DNA of 64,000 nt. Origin: Nymphaea colorata (taxonomy: Eukaryota; Streptophyta; Magnoliopsida; Nymphaeales; Nymphaeaceae). Within the stretch, counting starts at the first letter, position 1. Each line of letters opens with the position of its first letter. A program made the position numbers and the translations under genes. The stretch is from assembly GCF_008831285.2 (NCBI RefSeq), contig NC_045150.1:5654001-5718000 (forward strand). The letters are read 5' to 3'. Under the pieces are notes generated by a model. That model was not told where the DNA came from, made no database searches, and worked only from the letters and a program-made list of their open reading frames with translations. This document shows positions 35,990 through 46,164 of this stretch, piece by piece.

Positions 35990-36620
35990 TGTTTTTGGAT
36001 GACGCCTTGAAAAAATGGGTTTTCTGAAAACCTGATTTTGTGAAAACCTATTTTTTATTGGGTTTTTCTAACAGATTTATATGTTTGGACGACCCTCCAA
36101 ACCCTGGTTTTCACTTTTTGAAAGTTGGTTTTTGTTTGGTGACAAAAAAAAGAGTTTTACGACATGCTTTTGAAAACTATATGAGTTTGTCATTAACATT
36201 ACCTATAAGTACTTATTATCATTGTTATTTAGAAAGAAATGAGATGAAAATGAGCCGAAAAGTGCCATGGAAAGATGTTTATCGCTTTTGAATCCACTAT
36301 GTACTGAGTCTAGATATGCACTTTATTCATCAAAGTTGATGAACATTTGAAAAACACTTGAATTTCAATAGAAATTGATGATGTGAGACACATATAAAAA
36401 ACATCTGAAGTATTCAATGGTTGAAAGGAAAAGAATCACATATTTGAATTACTTTGATAATGGTTCACATATGCAAATTAATTTGATAACAAAAGTTGTT
36501 AAAATATGTATAATAATAACCAAAGTCACCCAAAACACGTTTTAGCCCCTACATGAAAGAAAACAACATTTTGAAAAAAATGGGTTTTCAAAAACCCAGT
36601 TTGGAGGTGATCCAAACTGC
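35990..36620. mobile_element. MITE-like element with long inverted ends
   Basis: The left end (TTTGGATGACGCCTTG, then AAAAATGGGTTTTCTGAAAA) and the right end (TTTTCAAAAACCCAGTTTGG, then AGGTGATCCAAAC) are inverted copies. The middle is AT-rich and non-coding. A related sequence in opposite orientation is at about 50230-50400. No clear target-site duplication. Confidence 0.5.
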
Positions 36621-36705
36621 CCACAGAAGCCTGTGGCTCTACATCTGCTCGCTTCTCTCTCTCTCTCATTCACTACTTCGGCAGCTGCCGTGTACAGTTT
36701 GGAAG

Positions 36706-37120
36706 TAGGGATGTCAATATGGATATCCAATCGAACTTTTCGAACAAATCAGATATGAAAAAAAAAATTAATATTCATTAAGAAATTAGATCAGATCGAG
36801 AAATAAGAAATCATACATCCACACGACTTGCAGATTCGGATATACGTAAATATTCAATTGGATTCAGATACAGATTCAGATCTGATTTATTTTTAAACAA
36901 ACATCCTACTTCTGATACTATTACATTTTGAAAATAAGCCAAATTTGGATTCAGATATGAACGAAAAAAATTGGATTCAGATTCTGAGATCAGATTTTGG
37001 ATGTGACTTCTTTATTCACATATAAATTTGAATTCAAATCCAAATATGTGAATATCCAAAACCATGAACATGGTTAATTAAGGATGTATAAGATTCAAAT
37101 CTGATCCATTAACATCCTTA
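36706..37120. mobile_element. hAT-type MITE (TAGGGATGTCAAT family)
   Basis: Starts TAGGGATGTCAATATGG and ends ATTAACATCCTTA, an inverted pair. The interior is rich in GGATTCAGAT/ATCTGAATCC words. A clean target-site duplication is not visible. Ends of the same family recur at 62649-62660, and similar degenerate interiors lie at 41820-41930 and 46450-46700. Confidence 0.6.
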
Positions 37121-37426
37121 CGGGGGAAGGATCAAATGATCCCTATTAGAGAGCAAAAATGGAAGAAAGTTGGCAGCCTTAAGAACCTTGCAATCCAACC
37201 CAAAGGGAAAAAATAGTTGGATGTAGATGGGGAGACCGTATAAAATATAATAGTGACAAAACCATTGAGAGATATAGTGACGCAAAGGAAGTGGTGGCTT
37301 AAGTCAAAATTTTTACACCAATGCAACGGTGAGCTCTATTTTGCGTTCTTCATCTGCAGGCTCAAACAGAAACTGGGATTTTTTTTTTTTGCAATTAGAT
37401 GTTGAAAAAGTTTTTTTTTTTTGCAT

Positions 37427-37790
37427 GATAATCTGCTCATAGAATGTTAAGATATTTTAAGGGCATAAGAAATGCGAAATTTCTAGAAAGAATAAGCTTC
37501 TTGACACTATTGCTTAATGGCAGGCTTTTTGACTATCTTGTTTGTCCTTAGAAAGAGTTTTTCTTTTTTCTATTAATTGAGGGTATTTTTTTGCCATTAA
37601 TGATATTGGCACACCAAAAATTTCCTGTACCAGTACAACATATATAACCAGTGATGAAGAATCAGACAACCAACTACTAGGTAGTGTATATTTATATTCA
37701 ATGCCAAGCATTGCAAGAAAGGCTGCAAATAAGTAAAGTCAGCAGCCTTTTGGTTTTAGAGCACCTGTGGTTGGGTTAGTGTGGGCACTC
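37427..37790. repeat. Direct repeat A, left copy (partner at 42650-43090)
   Basis: CTGCTCATAGAATGTTAAGA through the TTTTGGTTTTAGAGCACC and GGGCACTCAC words recurs at 42650-43090 in the same orientation, with small differences and a longer insertion in the right copy. It lies just outside the left arm of the inverted duplication. Confidence 0.85.
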
Positions 37791-37852
37791 ACTAGTCTCT
37801 CATCAGTTTGTAAATGATGACAATGCATGCTACCAAGAAATCAACCAACAGA

Positions 37853-38910
37853 TAAATATTTTATAATATTTGTTAATTAATTTAAAATAAAATCACCATT
37901 TCCAATGTGCTTGAAAATATCACTCAAGTGAAGACCTATTATGTAAATATAAGAAAAAAAAAGTACCTGCACGATAATCAGTTAAAACTTGGAAACGGCC
38001 GCTTATTGCTTCTTCCATATGTATATATATACATATATATTCATTTAATGCCTTGAGACTCTAGGACAACTCTCCACTCTCCGGTTGCTGATACACCAAG
38101 ACTTCTGCCGCAGAAGCAAGAAAGAGGCGGTTGCTGATACACCAAAGCTGCCGCAGAAGCAAGAAAGAGGAGGAGGAGCAGAAGAAGACGAAGGAATGGA
38201 GATCGAGGGAGCTAGGGCTGAAGAGTGCGGCAGTCCGCAGATTGCACCACCAAGCAGAGGCTACGTGACCAACAAGACCCTCATTGACGGTGGGTATCTG
38301 TCCTTCGTGTGTGGACTGGTGGTGCTGGCTAAAGCGTTTCCTGATAAGAGTAACTGCAGTCCCTCGTGCTACATCATCTTCTAGGTTGGTGCCTCGGTCG
38401 TCATCGTCACCGGCATCCTTACCATTTTACTCCACTGTATCTATTGCCTAAGTAGAGTGGCGCCCCTTCTAGACCCCAACCAGCAGCCACTGCGACAGCA
38501 AGAGCAGCAGTGGTAGGCGCCTGTGCTGCATCAAGAATCCATAGGCCGCCATCATCATCAGCATTCACTTGCAGGCCGATATGTTAGTGCCATCTTTTTC
38601 ACTTGTTCGATTTCTTGTTTATCTTTTTTCTTGGCATTCTTTCCTTGTAGCATGATGTAGACGAAGCTTCTTCCGTAAGCCACTAATGTAGCACAACTAA
38701 AGCGAGCCAAGAAGCCCAATCTTGTGCACTACCGTGTTTGTATGTTTTTCTTTTTTTGTCATCCAGTGACGAAGATGGAGTTGAGTGTTTAGTCTTTAAG
38801 CATGCACAATCGACATCAGAAATGGTGACATGAAAATTTTAGTAGTACTCGTTGCCCAATTTTCTGTTGTCGCCAGTTTTAATGTGGATGCCGTACTCTC
38901 TATCTATCTA

Positions 38911-38960
<50 letters not shown>
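37853..38960 (+). repeat. Left arm of a large inverted duplication
   Basis: About 1.1 kb matches the reverse complement of about 40465-41630. Landmarks shared in order are AATTAATTTAAAATAAAATC, the palindromic CATATGTATATATATACATA, the small membrane-protein gene, the GATGAAGATGGAG stretch and a (TC)n/(TA)n tract at the inner end (38915-38966). The spacer (38967-40464) is single-copy and holds no supported gene. Confidence 0.9.
38196..38516 (+). pseudogene. Small two-helix membrane protein gene, left copy, with internal stop
   Basis: From ATG at 38196 (MEIEGARAEECG) the frame runs through GYVTNKTLIDGG, a first hydrophobic helix (YLSFVCGLVVLAKA) and CSPSCYIIF. It then meets TAG at 38382-38384. 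Beyond that stop the same frame continues with a second strong hydrophobic helix (VGASVVIVTGILTILLHCIY) to a stop at 38514-38516. The right-arm copy has a sense codon (Ser) where this copy has the TAG, so the stop is probably a lesion. I do not recognise the family. If the stop is real, a 62-residue one-helix protein would remain. Confidence 0.6.
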
Positions 38961-38966
<6 letters not shown>

Positions 38967-38972
<6 letters not shown>

Positions 38973-40464
38973 CTGATGCCTATCTGTTATACATCAGTTT
39001 TCAACATATAGAAAATGACAACTGCATTTAATGGGTTTGCTCGCTGAGAAGAAACGGTCAGTGGTGGAGCAGGGAGAGCATGGTCACCTAATATAACTTC
39101 TCAAAAACATATATAAAACTTTACACATTTACATGTTAGTACGTATATAAGTTTGCATATTTGCATGTCAGTACACTGTTATGAAATAGAAAACCAAATT
39201 TTTGCTGATCTCAGTAACCTATGTGCTGTATAACAATAACAAGCTTCGGATCTCATTCTCCTTTTGTCTTTATAAGAAAGCCTTTCAAAAAAAAAAGTCA
39301 GCCAGTGGGTCACATTTACATGTTTTTATCAAAAATAATGTATAGGCCATTATCTCTTTTAGCATTGTAAAACGGAAAATATCATGAGAACCTTAAGTAC
39401 AGTTAAGCCATTTCTTCAGTCGTGTCAAATTATCAAAGTTGTGAGCAAGATGCACACCTTCTGTAACTTGATGTACAGCTGGAACTACCAGGGTCCCGTA
39501 ACTTGATGCTTATATGCACCGGATAGTGGTACATCTATGTTCAACCCAAATCCGGCTCTAACCATATCGTGTGGTGAGACTTTCATGAAATTTAAGAATG
39601 CAAGCGAATCATATTTAGATAACCTAGATACACAAGAAATCACATCCCATCAAATGGATTGTTGGAAACTACCAATATGAAAATAACTAACATATGTTGG
39701 ACAAATGCCCACATTGTTAGTGGCTCCTTGATGTCATTAATTTAAATGGGGAAAAAAAAAGTTACATGCAATCAAAGATGTTCATACTTAGGGGTAGTTT
39801 GGTAATGGCAATGAAATCTTAGAATAAAAAATACTCGCTTTTTAGGAAATTAGAATTATTAAACAAACAAAGTATTTTGTTTCAGGAATTAAAATCCCAG
39901 TTTGAGGACGAATTAGGATTGCGGAATTTTAGTTGTTGAATCAAAATTCCAAACCACCAAATGTCCCAAGGTTTGAACCAAGCGGTCCAGCAAAAGGCTA
40001 TCCCAACCTTTACCAGATCCAACAAACCTGGTCCACAACTACATTAACAATTATGTGAACCTCTTGCTCTCAAACTGATCAGGAGAGGAAAGCTTTTGAT
40101 GCATTAAAAGAAGAAGCTAATGCAAGTTGCGAATGAAATAGTTTGAGGGAAGGGCTCGTCTTCACCATTCAAAAAACTAATGAAAGAATTTGTACCTCAT
40201 ATTCGAATATGAGAGAAGCATCTTTCAATCATCGTCTAAGGCATCGACTTTACTTTCAGTCTCACTTCCTTCTCCATGATGAAAGAAACATTTCATGTTT
40301 CCCCACTTTTAAGAAAGCAAAGAGATTCAATTCATCGCTTATTATTTGCCCCTCAAAATATGGAAAAGAACAAAAGTGTAAAAAAAGCAGCGTAGCATTT
40401 GGATCTGGAATTTCTTCAACCTACAGACTGTCAAAAGCCAATTAACTGTTCGACAAGGTGCATT
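38967..40464. other. Spacer between the inverted arms, no gene seen
   Basis: AT-rich. A possible small transposon remnant lies at about 39790-39970, where the ends GTAGTTTGGTAATGG and CCAAACCACCAAATG are loosely inverted. The 100-codon ORF at 40143 has no recognisable features. Confidence 0.4.
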
Positions 40465-40595
40465 TGCATATTGTCATATATATGTATAGAGAGAGAAAGA
40501 GAGGGAGAGAGTGAAGGAGATAGTACGGCATCCACATTAAAACTGGCGACAACAGAAAATTGGGCAAGAGTACTACTAAAATTTTCGTATCTCTG

Positions 40596-40723
40596 GTGTC
40601 GATTGTGCATGCTTAAAACTAAACACTCATCTCCATCTTCATCACTGGATGACAAAAAAGTGTCGATTGTGCATGCTTAAAGCTAAACACTCATCTCCAT
40701 CTTCATCACTGGATGACAAAAAA
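40596..40723. repeat. 64-bp tandem duplication
   Basis: GTGTCGATTGTGCATGCTTA starts at 40596 and again at 40660. The two units are nearly identical (AAACT/AAGCT). They are found only in the right arm, so the event came after the arms separated. Confidence 0.95.
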
Positions 40724-40959
40724 GAAAAACATACAAACACGGTAGTGCACAAGATTGGGCTTCTTGGCTCGCTTTAGTTGTGCTACATTAGTAGCTTAAG
40801 AAAGAAACTTCATCTACATGCTGCAAGGAAAGGAAAGAATGCCAAGAAAAAAGAAAAACAAGAAATCGAACAAGTGAAAAAGATGGCACTAACATATCGG
40901 CCTGCAAGTGAATGCTGATGATGATGGCCGCTTATGGATTCTTGATGCAGCACAGGCTC

Positions 40960-41285
40960 CTACCACTGCTGCTGTTGCTGTCGCTATGGCTGCTGGTTGG
41001 GGTCTGAAAGGGGCGCCACTCTATTTAGACAATAGATGGAGTGGAGTAAAATGGTAAGAATGCCTGTGATGATGAGGACGGAGGCACCAACGGAGAAGAT
41101 GATGTAGCATGCGGGACTGCAGTTATTCTTATCGGGAAACTTCCCGCTTTAGCCAGCACCACCAGTCCACACACGAACGACAGATACCCACCGTCAATGA
41201 GGGTCTTGTTGGTCACGTAGCCTCTGCTTGGTGGTGCAATCTGCGGACTGCAGCACTCTTCAGCCATAGCTCCCTCCATCTCCAT
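40960..41285 (-). pseudogene. Small two-helix membrane protein gene, right copy, frameshifted
   Basis: From ATG at 41285 (MEMEGAMAEECC) the frame is the same as the left copy up to LVVLAKA. It then has five more bases (GGAAG) before the TTTCCCGATAAG stretch, so the frame shifts. Past the shift, the original frame is free of the left copy's stop (CYIIFSVGASVLIITGILTI) but ends a little early at QQP-stop. The copy's other frame runs on as a Ser/Pro-rich tail. The two copies therefore carry different, complementary lesions. Confidence 0.6.
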
Positions 41286-41639
41286 TCCTTCGTCTTCTTC
41301 TGCTCCTCCTCCTCTTCTTTCTTGCTTCTGCGGCAGCCTTGGTGTATCAGCAACCGCCTCTTTCTTGCTTCTGTGGCAGCAGTCTTGGTGTATCAGCAAC
41401 CGGAGAGTGGTGAGTTGTACGAGAGTATCAAAGGCATTAAATGAATATATATGTATATATATACATATGGAAGAAGCAAGAAGAGGCCGTTTCCAAGTTT
41501 TAACTGATTATCGTGAAGGTAATTTTTTTTCTTATATTTACATAATAGGTCTTCACTTGTGTGATATTTTCAAGCACATTTGAAATGGTGATTTTATTTT
41601 AAATTAATTAACAAATATTATAAAATATTTAACAAGAAA

Positions 41640-42650
41640 ATAAAATGTTTTTAAGCCAGGGAATGGGTCAAGTTGATAATATATATATAGCCGACCAAAT
41701 CACATCCCCACTTACAAAAATGAGCCAACGAGTGGGTAAGGGTCCGAACCTAGTTATCTTTTATCGACTGAAGAACACATAAATCAGACCCAGATGCAGC
41801 CAATAGGACAGAAAAAAGCCTTGATTTAGAATATGGATATGGATCGGACTATTTTAAAAACCAAAACTTATGTTCATAACGATTACGGGTTTTAGACTCA
41901 TCCACATATGTTTTGGATACATGGCTGATAGCATAAGGGGTCGTTTGGTTAATAGAACTGTAAGATGCAGTTTCATGAATTTGGCTTGAAAATTGAAGCA
42001 GATTCATGTCCAGTGTTTTATAAATTTGAACCAATTTTGTGATAAACTCATTATTGTTCTATTGATCAAATTAACAACCCTTGAGACCCTGAGACTTGAT
42101 CCAAGTAAACGCTGTGATAACTGTTCAGACCGAAGCGTGACCGAAGCACGGCAATCATTGCTCGAAATTTACTGCAAGATATAATTAATTGGCAAAACTG
42201 GAACATGATCAAGATATCCAAGTCATCAATTTCATCTCCTTGGCCTTCTTTGATTTCTTCCCACATTTTTTTAGCTTAGTTCTTGTCTTCCCAATGTCAT
42301 GGTATTCTATAATTTTATATGCTCAGATTATCATATACCATGCCTACATACATACATACATACATACATACATACATACATTGTGGAATGGCATACCAAA
42401 CATATGCATATTGACCTGTTATATGCATCATTAAGCTGAATTTGTGATCATAATCTCTCATCAGTTTGTAAATGATGACAATGCATGCTACCAAGAAATC
42501 AACGATAGATGGAATTATATCTATGTATTCGTTGCCATATCAAAAAATTGAATCTAATGATTTATAAAAAAATGATAGCTATCTGTTGTCGCTAGACAAA
42601 ATATTGGCCAACTTGGTGAGTCAATTCATAGGGCAATTCTCGGTCCATCC
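41640..42650. other. Intergenic DNA with degenerate repeat and microsatellite
   Basis: A decayed hAT-like interior (GGATATGGATCGG, ATCCACATATG) is at 41820-41940. A (CATA)n tract at 42344-42380 is present. A 50-bp phrase (CTCATCAGTTTGTAAATGAT...) at about 42460-42503 repeats the sequence at 37797-37843, next to the left arm. Confidence 0.6.
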
Positions 42651-43090
42651 ATGTCGAAACTGCTCATAGAATGTCAAGATATTTTAAGGGCATAAGAAAT
42701 GCAAAACTTCTAGAAAGAATAAGCTTCTTGACACTATTGCTTAATGGGATGCAGATTGGTTGGTATTTATTTAAAAAGAAATGTTTTTTTTAATCTTTTC
42801 ACTTTTTTGATTATCTTATTTGTCCTTAGAAAGAGTTTTTGTTTTTTCTATTAATTGAGGGTATTTTTTTGCCATTAATGATATTGGCACACCAAAAATT
42901 TCCTGTACCAGTACAACATATATAACCAGCTTCGCTTGTATTGTATGATGAAGAATCAACTACTTTTGCCGCCAATAGGTAGTGTATATTTATATTCAAT
43001 GCGGAGCATTGCAAGAAAGGCTGCAAATAAGTAAAGTCAGCAGCCTTTTGGTTTTAGAGCACCTGTGGTTGGGTTAGTGCGGGCACTCAC
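42650..43090. repeat. Direct repeat A, right copy
   Basis: Same orientation as 37427-37790. Both copies share the TTAAGGGCATAAGAAATGC and TTTCCTGTACCAGTACAAC words. The right copy has extra sequence (about 42747-42810). Confidence 0.85.
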
Positions 43091-43399
43091 AGACCCACAG
43101 AAAGTTCCAAATCCATATTGAAATTTGAAGGTTTTTTTTTTTTTAAATTTATACATTGGTGCTCCTTAAAAATTTATACATTGGTACATTTGGATCTTAA
43201 TGCTTGTTTCTATTGCTATGCAGTTCCAACACAAATTCATTGCATGAGTGGGGCTAGGAGGGAGAGAGAGATGCGTGGACATATTGTCCTTAAGCCAGAT
43301 AATAAATGCTGGACATATTGTCCACAACTTGTTTGCTTAGGCAGGAACTTTGGAGTTTGGTCATCCTTGGGAAAACATGCTTCTGCAGCTGCTACATCT

Positions 43400-43570
43400 A
43401 TCTGCAGTTGAGCTGCGCTGAAATGGGATCGGGTCAAGATTCGATTGAGGAGACGATCCAAATCCAGGGCATCTGTCTGCAGTTGAGCTGCCCCCCTGCT
43501 CAGCCATGGGCTGAAATGGGATCGGGTCAAATTTCGATTGAGGAGACGATCCAAATCCAGGACTTTCGTG
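43400..43570. repeat. Two-copy tandem repeat of about 75-95 bp
   Basis: TGCAGTTGAGCTGC then GCTGAAATGGGATCGGGTCA then GATTGAGGAGACGATCCAAA occurs twice (about 43403-43459 and 43469-43560); the second copy has an insertion. It lies inside minus-strand ORFs of 153 and 159 codons (43237-43840) that show no known domain. I do not call them genes. Confidence 0.75.
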
Positions 43571-43839
43571 GTCCATCGAGATTCGAGCGTGACCTTCTTT
43601 AGCAAAGTGTTTGAGTGGATTGGAGACATGACAGAGAAGGTGCGTTTGCACCACCGTCGTTTTCTGGTGCCCATGATGAGAAGGAAGGCGGGACCCAAGT
43701 TGGTTTCCTTGGATACTCATCCAAATTGATATACATTTCGATCTTAATGCACATCTAATTTGTATTTTCAGGACCCGTACAAACAAGAAATGTGTTATGC
43801 TATCCAAGCTGTCCAATATATATATATATATACCAAACA

Positions 43840-44820
43840 CTTAAGTCAAGAACAAATACAGACCCGTTATTTTTTTGCTAAAAAAATATTTTAAATAAAT
43901 ATTAACATCTTAATATTTTAATATAAAACATGTTTTTGATTCAAGTGGCTATTATAAAAAAATGTGGTTTTTTTTTATTATCAAATATTCATGTTATGAG
44001 AGATATTCGTTTTTTCTTATTATAAAAATTATATTAAAGTATCAACTTATTCTTAAAATCAATTATAGTAAAGTTAGATTGCAAAAAAACATTTTAAACA
44101 TCAAAATTAAAGCGTTTAATTATTATCCCTGACCTAAGCGTTTGAGTTCTACCATGTGCTAGACATTATCATATGGTTATATTTTAAAAACGTATTACAA
44201 AAAAGTCACTATGGTTTATAGTGCAGACCTTATCATTGATTTATGGTCTTTTTATATAGCAATAAAATTTTAGGTTTAAAATATTCGACAACTACTTAGC
44301 ACACGGTAATATCGACTATATATATATTCTCAGATGATTAAACATTTAAAACCATACGTAAAAGCATGATAAACTGTTGAGAATCAAATTGACTTCTTCC
44401 CAATTAATTGATGCAATAACCGATACAAAAGCTTCGAAAAATTCACCGATTTTCTATTGAATTGGACGAGTCGGCCGTACAAGTGTGAATCCGGCACGCT
44501 TTGCTGTAGTTGTTTATTAAAGTTTAAAGACAGTGACCGGGACAGTGGCTCCGGTCCCATTCGGACCCACCCAAATATGGGGATCGTAAGGCGTTTTAGC
44601 CGTTGGGGAGAGTAACCTCAACCGGCATGTTCAAATAATACTAATTCCCGACCTTCAAAACATAGGGATGTTACTCATCAAAGATATGTTTTTTCTTTCA
44701 ATTCTTAGCCCAAAAAAGTACATGAAAGAAAGAAGCCAAATTCGCTAATTCCACCACCACATTCTGCATCTTTAACAAATGACGCCCAAGAATGTAAATT
44801 ACCAAAGGCAATCGCCGTTT
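43840..44820. other. Intergenic DNA, no gene seen
   Basis: AT-rich without clear ORFs. The last part (44640-44820) would be the 3' flank of the aspartyl protease gene. Confidence 0.5.
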
Positions 44821-46164
44821 CTATGCATTGCACGTCTGCTGCCTGAACCCCAATCTTTCCCTGTCCGCGTCAAACACCATGTACAAATCCTGCTGCTGAA
44901 AGTTTCCCAGTACCACCGCCGGTCCCCCATCGCCGCCCCCGCCCACCACCGTCAGGCAGACGGCGTCCGTTTCGCCCACGAACGAGAAGTAATTCTTCAG
45001 CGGCAGTCTCATTATTGCGCCGCCCTCGAACCTCAGCGCCATCTCCGGAAGGGTCACCGTTTTCTGCCCTGTCACATCAAAGCACGGCCTGAGACTCGAT
45101 CGCGCCTCCGTGGACGTCGCACGCCGATAGTTCCGGACCTGGCGAGTGAACTCCGCCACCAGCTGCTCGTGGACGCCGGCCTCTACTACGGTAAAGCTGG
45201 TGCCCGTGTCGACGATCGCGCCGCCGTCGCCACCGGGGCCTAATGGCGTGACTCTCACAGCCACCCCTCCCACCGTTATGGCGTCCAGGCCGAGATAGTA
45301 ATACGCACCGGAGCCCGCTGGGTTCTTCACGAACGGCGTAAAGGTAAGGCCGTTTCCGGCGAGGGGATCGGCGCCGAGAACGAGCGCGCCCTTGGCACCG
45401 GGGGCGTCATCGAGGCGGTGGGAGGGGAGGCAGTAGGAGAAGGACCCCGCTCCGAGCTGGTACGGTAGCGAGGGTGGCCCGCGGCCGAAAGCGGCCACGC
45501 CGATGGGCTGGTGGTCGGAGAACACGGAGCATCCGACGGCGAAGCCCGCGACTTGCTTCCCCGCCAACGAGAGCGTCTCGGAGAGAAGAAGCCCCCCGCC
45601 GTTGATTCCACCGCCGGAGATGAGGAAGAAGGGCGGGCAGGAGGCGGGGGCGGAGGAGCAGTTCGAGGGCACGCGGCGGTGGATCCACCGGCATTTGGGG
45701 TCCGTGCAGCCGAAGAAGCGAGCGGAGGACGACGACTTCGGAACGAAGTAAGGGATTCCGGAGGATGAGGAGGGGCAATTTGGGCATCTGAATCTTTCGG
45801 TGCAGGGGAACCACGCGAGACTGCTGCTGGTGTCGAGACTCAAGTTGAGGGGCTGTGGCGGAGTGCCGAAGCTTAGGGTGAGGGCGTACTCACCGGAGCT
45901 GTGTGGCGAGACCGATACGGTCGAATCGACGGCCGCGTCGGGTCCGAGCTCAGCCGCTTGGTGGTGGTGGTGGTGGTGGCGGCGCTTCAAGCGGTGGGCT
46001 CGGGCGAGGGAGGAGGAAGCGAGGAGGGAGAGCTTTGTCCATGGGTCCGCGGGTGAGCCCGGGGTAGTACTGGAGGTGCGCGTCAGAGTGAGGGTTAGAG
46101 GTTTGGAAGCGGGCTGGGCGAAGGGGGGAAGGAGGAGGAAGAGAAGGAGGAGGAGCGCGAACAT
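44821..46164 (-). CDS. Aspartyl protease, plant A1 family (pepsin-like), single exon
   Basis: An intronless 447-residue protein. The start at 46164 (MFALLLLLFLLLPPFAQPAS) gives a textbook signal peptide; two upstream in-frame Mets at 46251 and 46197 would put a polar stretch before it, so they are less likely. Pepsin-like landmarks: YALTLSFGTPPQ (93-104), the first active-site region LDTSSSLAWFPC (110-121) with Asp111, Cys-rich N-lobe pairs (CPNC, CTDPKC, NCSS), GVAAFGRGPPSLPYQL, FSYCL (242-246), YYYLGLDAITVGG, the second active-site region AIVDTGTSFTVVE (316-328) with Asp319, and VVLGNFQQQDLYMVFD near the C-terminus. The first motif is DTS where nearly all active members have DTG. A run of six His follows a basic patch (58-68). 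It is likely secreted or extracellular/vacuolar. A TATA-like stretch at 46319-46327 lies about 155 bp upstream. GC is much higher than in the neighbourhood. Confidence 0.95.
   Translation of the reverse strand: MFALLLLLFLLLPPFAQPASKPLTLTLTRTSSTTPGSPADPWTKLSLLASSSLARAHRLKRRHHHHHHQAAELGPDAAVDSTVSVSPHSSGEYALTLSFGTPPQPLNLSLDTSSSLAWFPCTERFRCPNCPSSSSGIPYFVPKSSSSARFFGCTDPKCRWIHRRVPSNCSSAPASCPPFFLISGGGINGGGLLLSETLSLAGKQVAGFAVGCSVFSDHQPIGVAAFGRGPPSLPYQLGAGSFSYCLPSHRLDDAPGAKGALVLGADPLAGNGLTFTPFVKNPAGSGAYYYLGLDAITVGGVAVRVTPLGPGGDGGAIVDTGTSFTVVEAGVHEQLVAEFTRQVRNYRRATSTEARSSLRPCFDVTGQKTVTLPEMALRFEGGAIMRLPLKNYFSFVGETDAVCLTVVGGGGDGGPAVVLGNFQQQDLYMVFDADRERLGFRQQTCNA

Larger units (their letters stand above)
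40465..41630 (-). repeat. Right arm of the large inverted duplication
   Basis: Reverse-complement copy of 37853-38960. It differs by point changes, a short TA/TC tract at the inner end, and a 64-bp tandem duplication at 40596-40723 that the left arm lacks. Confidence 0.9.

Noticed and set aside
39790-39970. Possible MITE with GTAGTTTGGTAATGG and CCAAACCACCAAATG ends.
   Set aside because: The ends match too loosely and no target-site duplication is visible, so it was mentioned only as a remnant.
42344-42380. Regular short repeats that might suggest an array such as CRISPR.
   Set aside because: Simple (CATA)n microsatellite with no spacers; the genome is eukaryotic.
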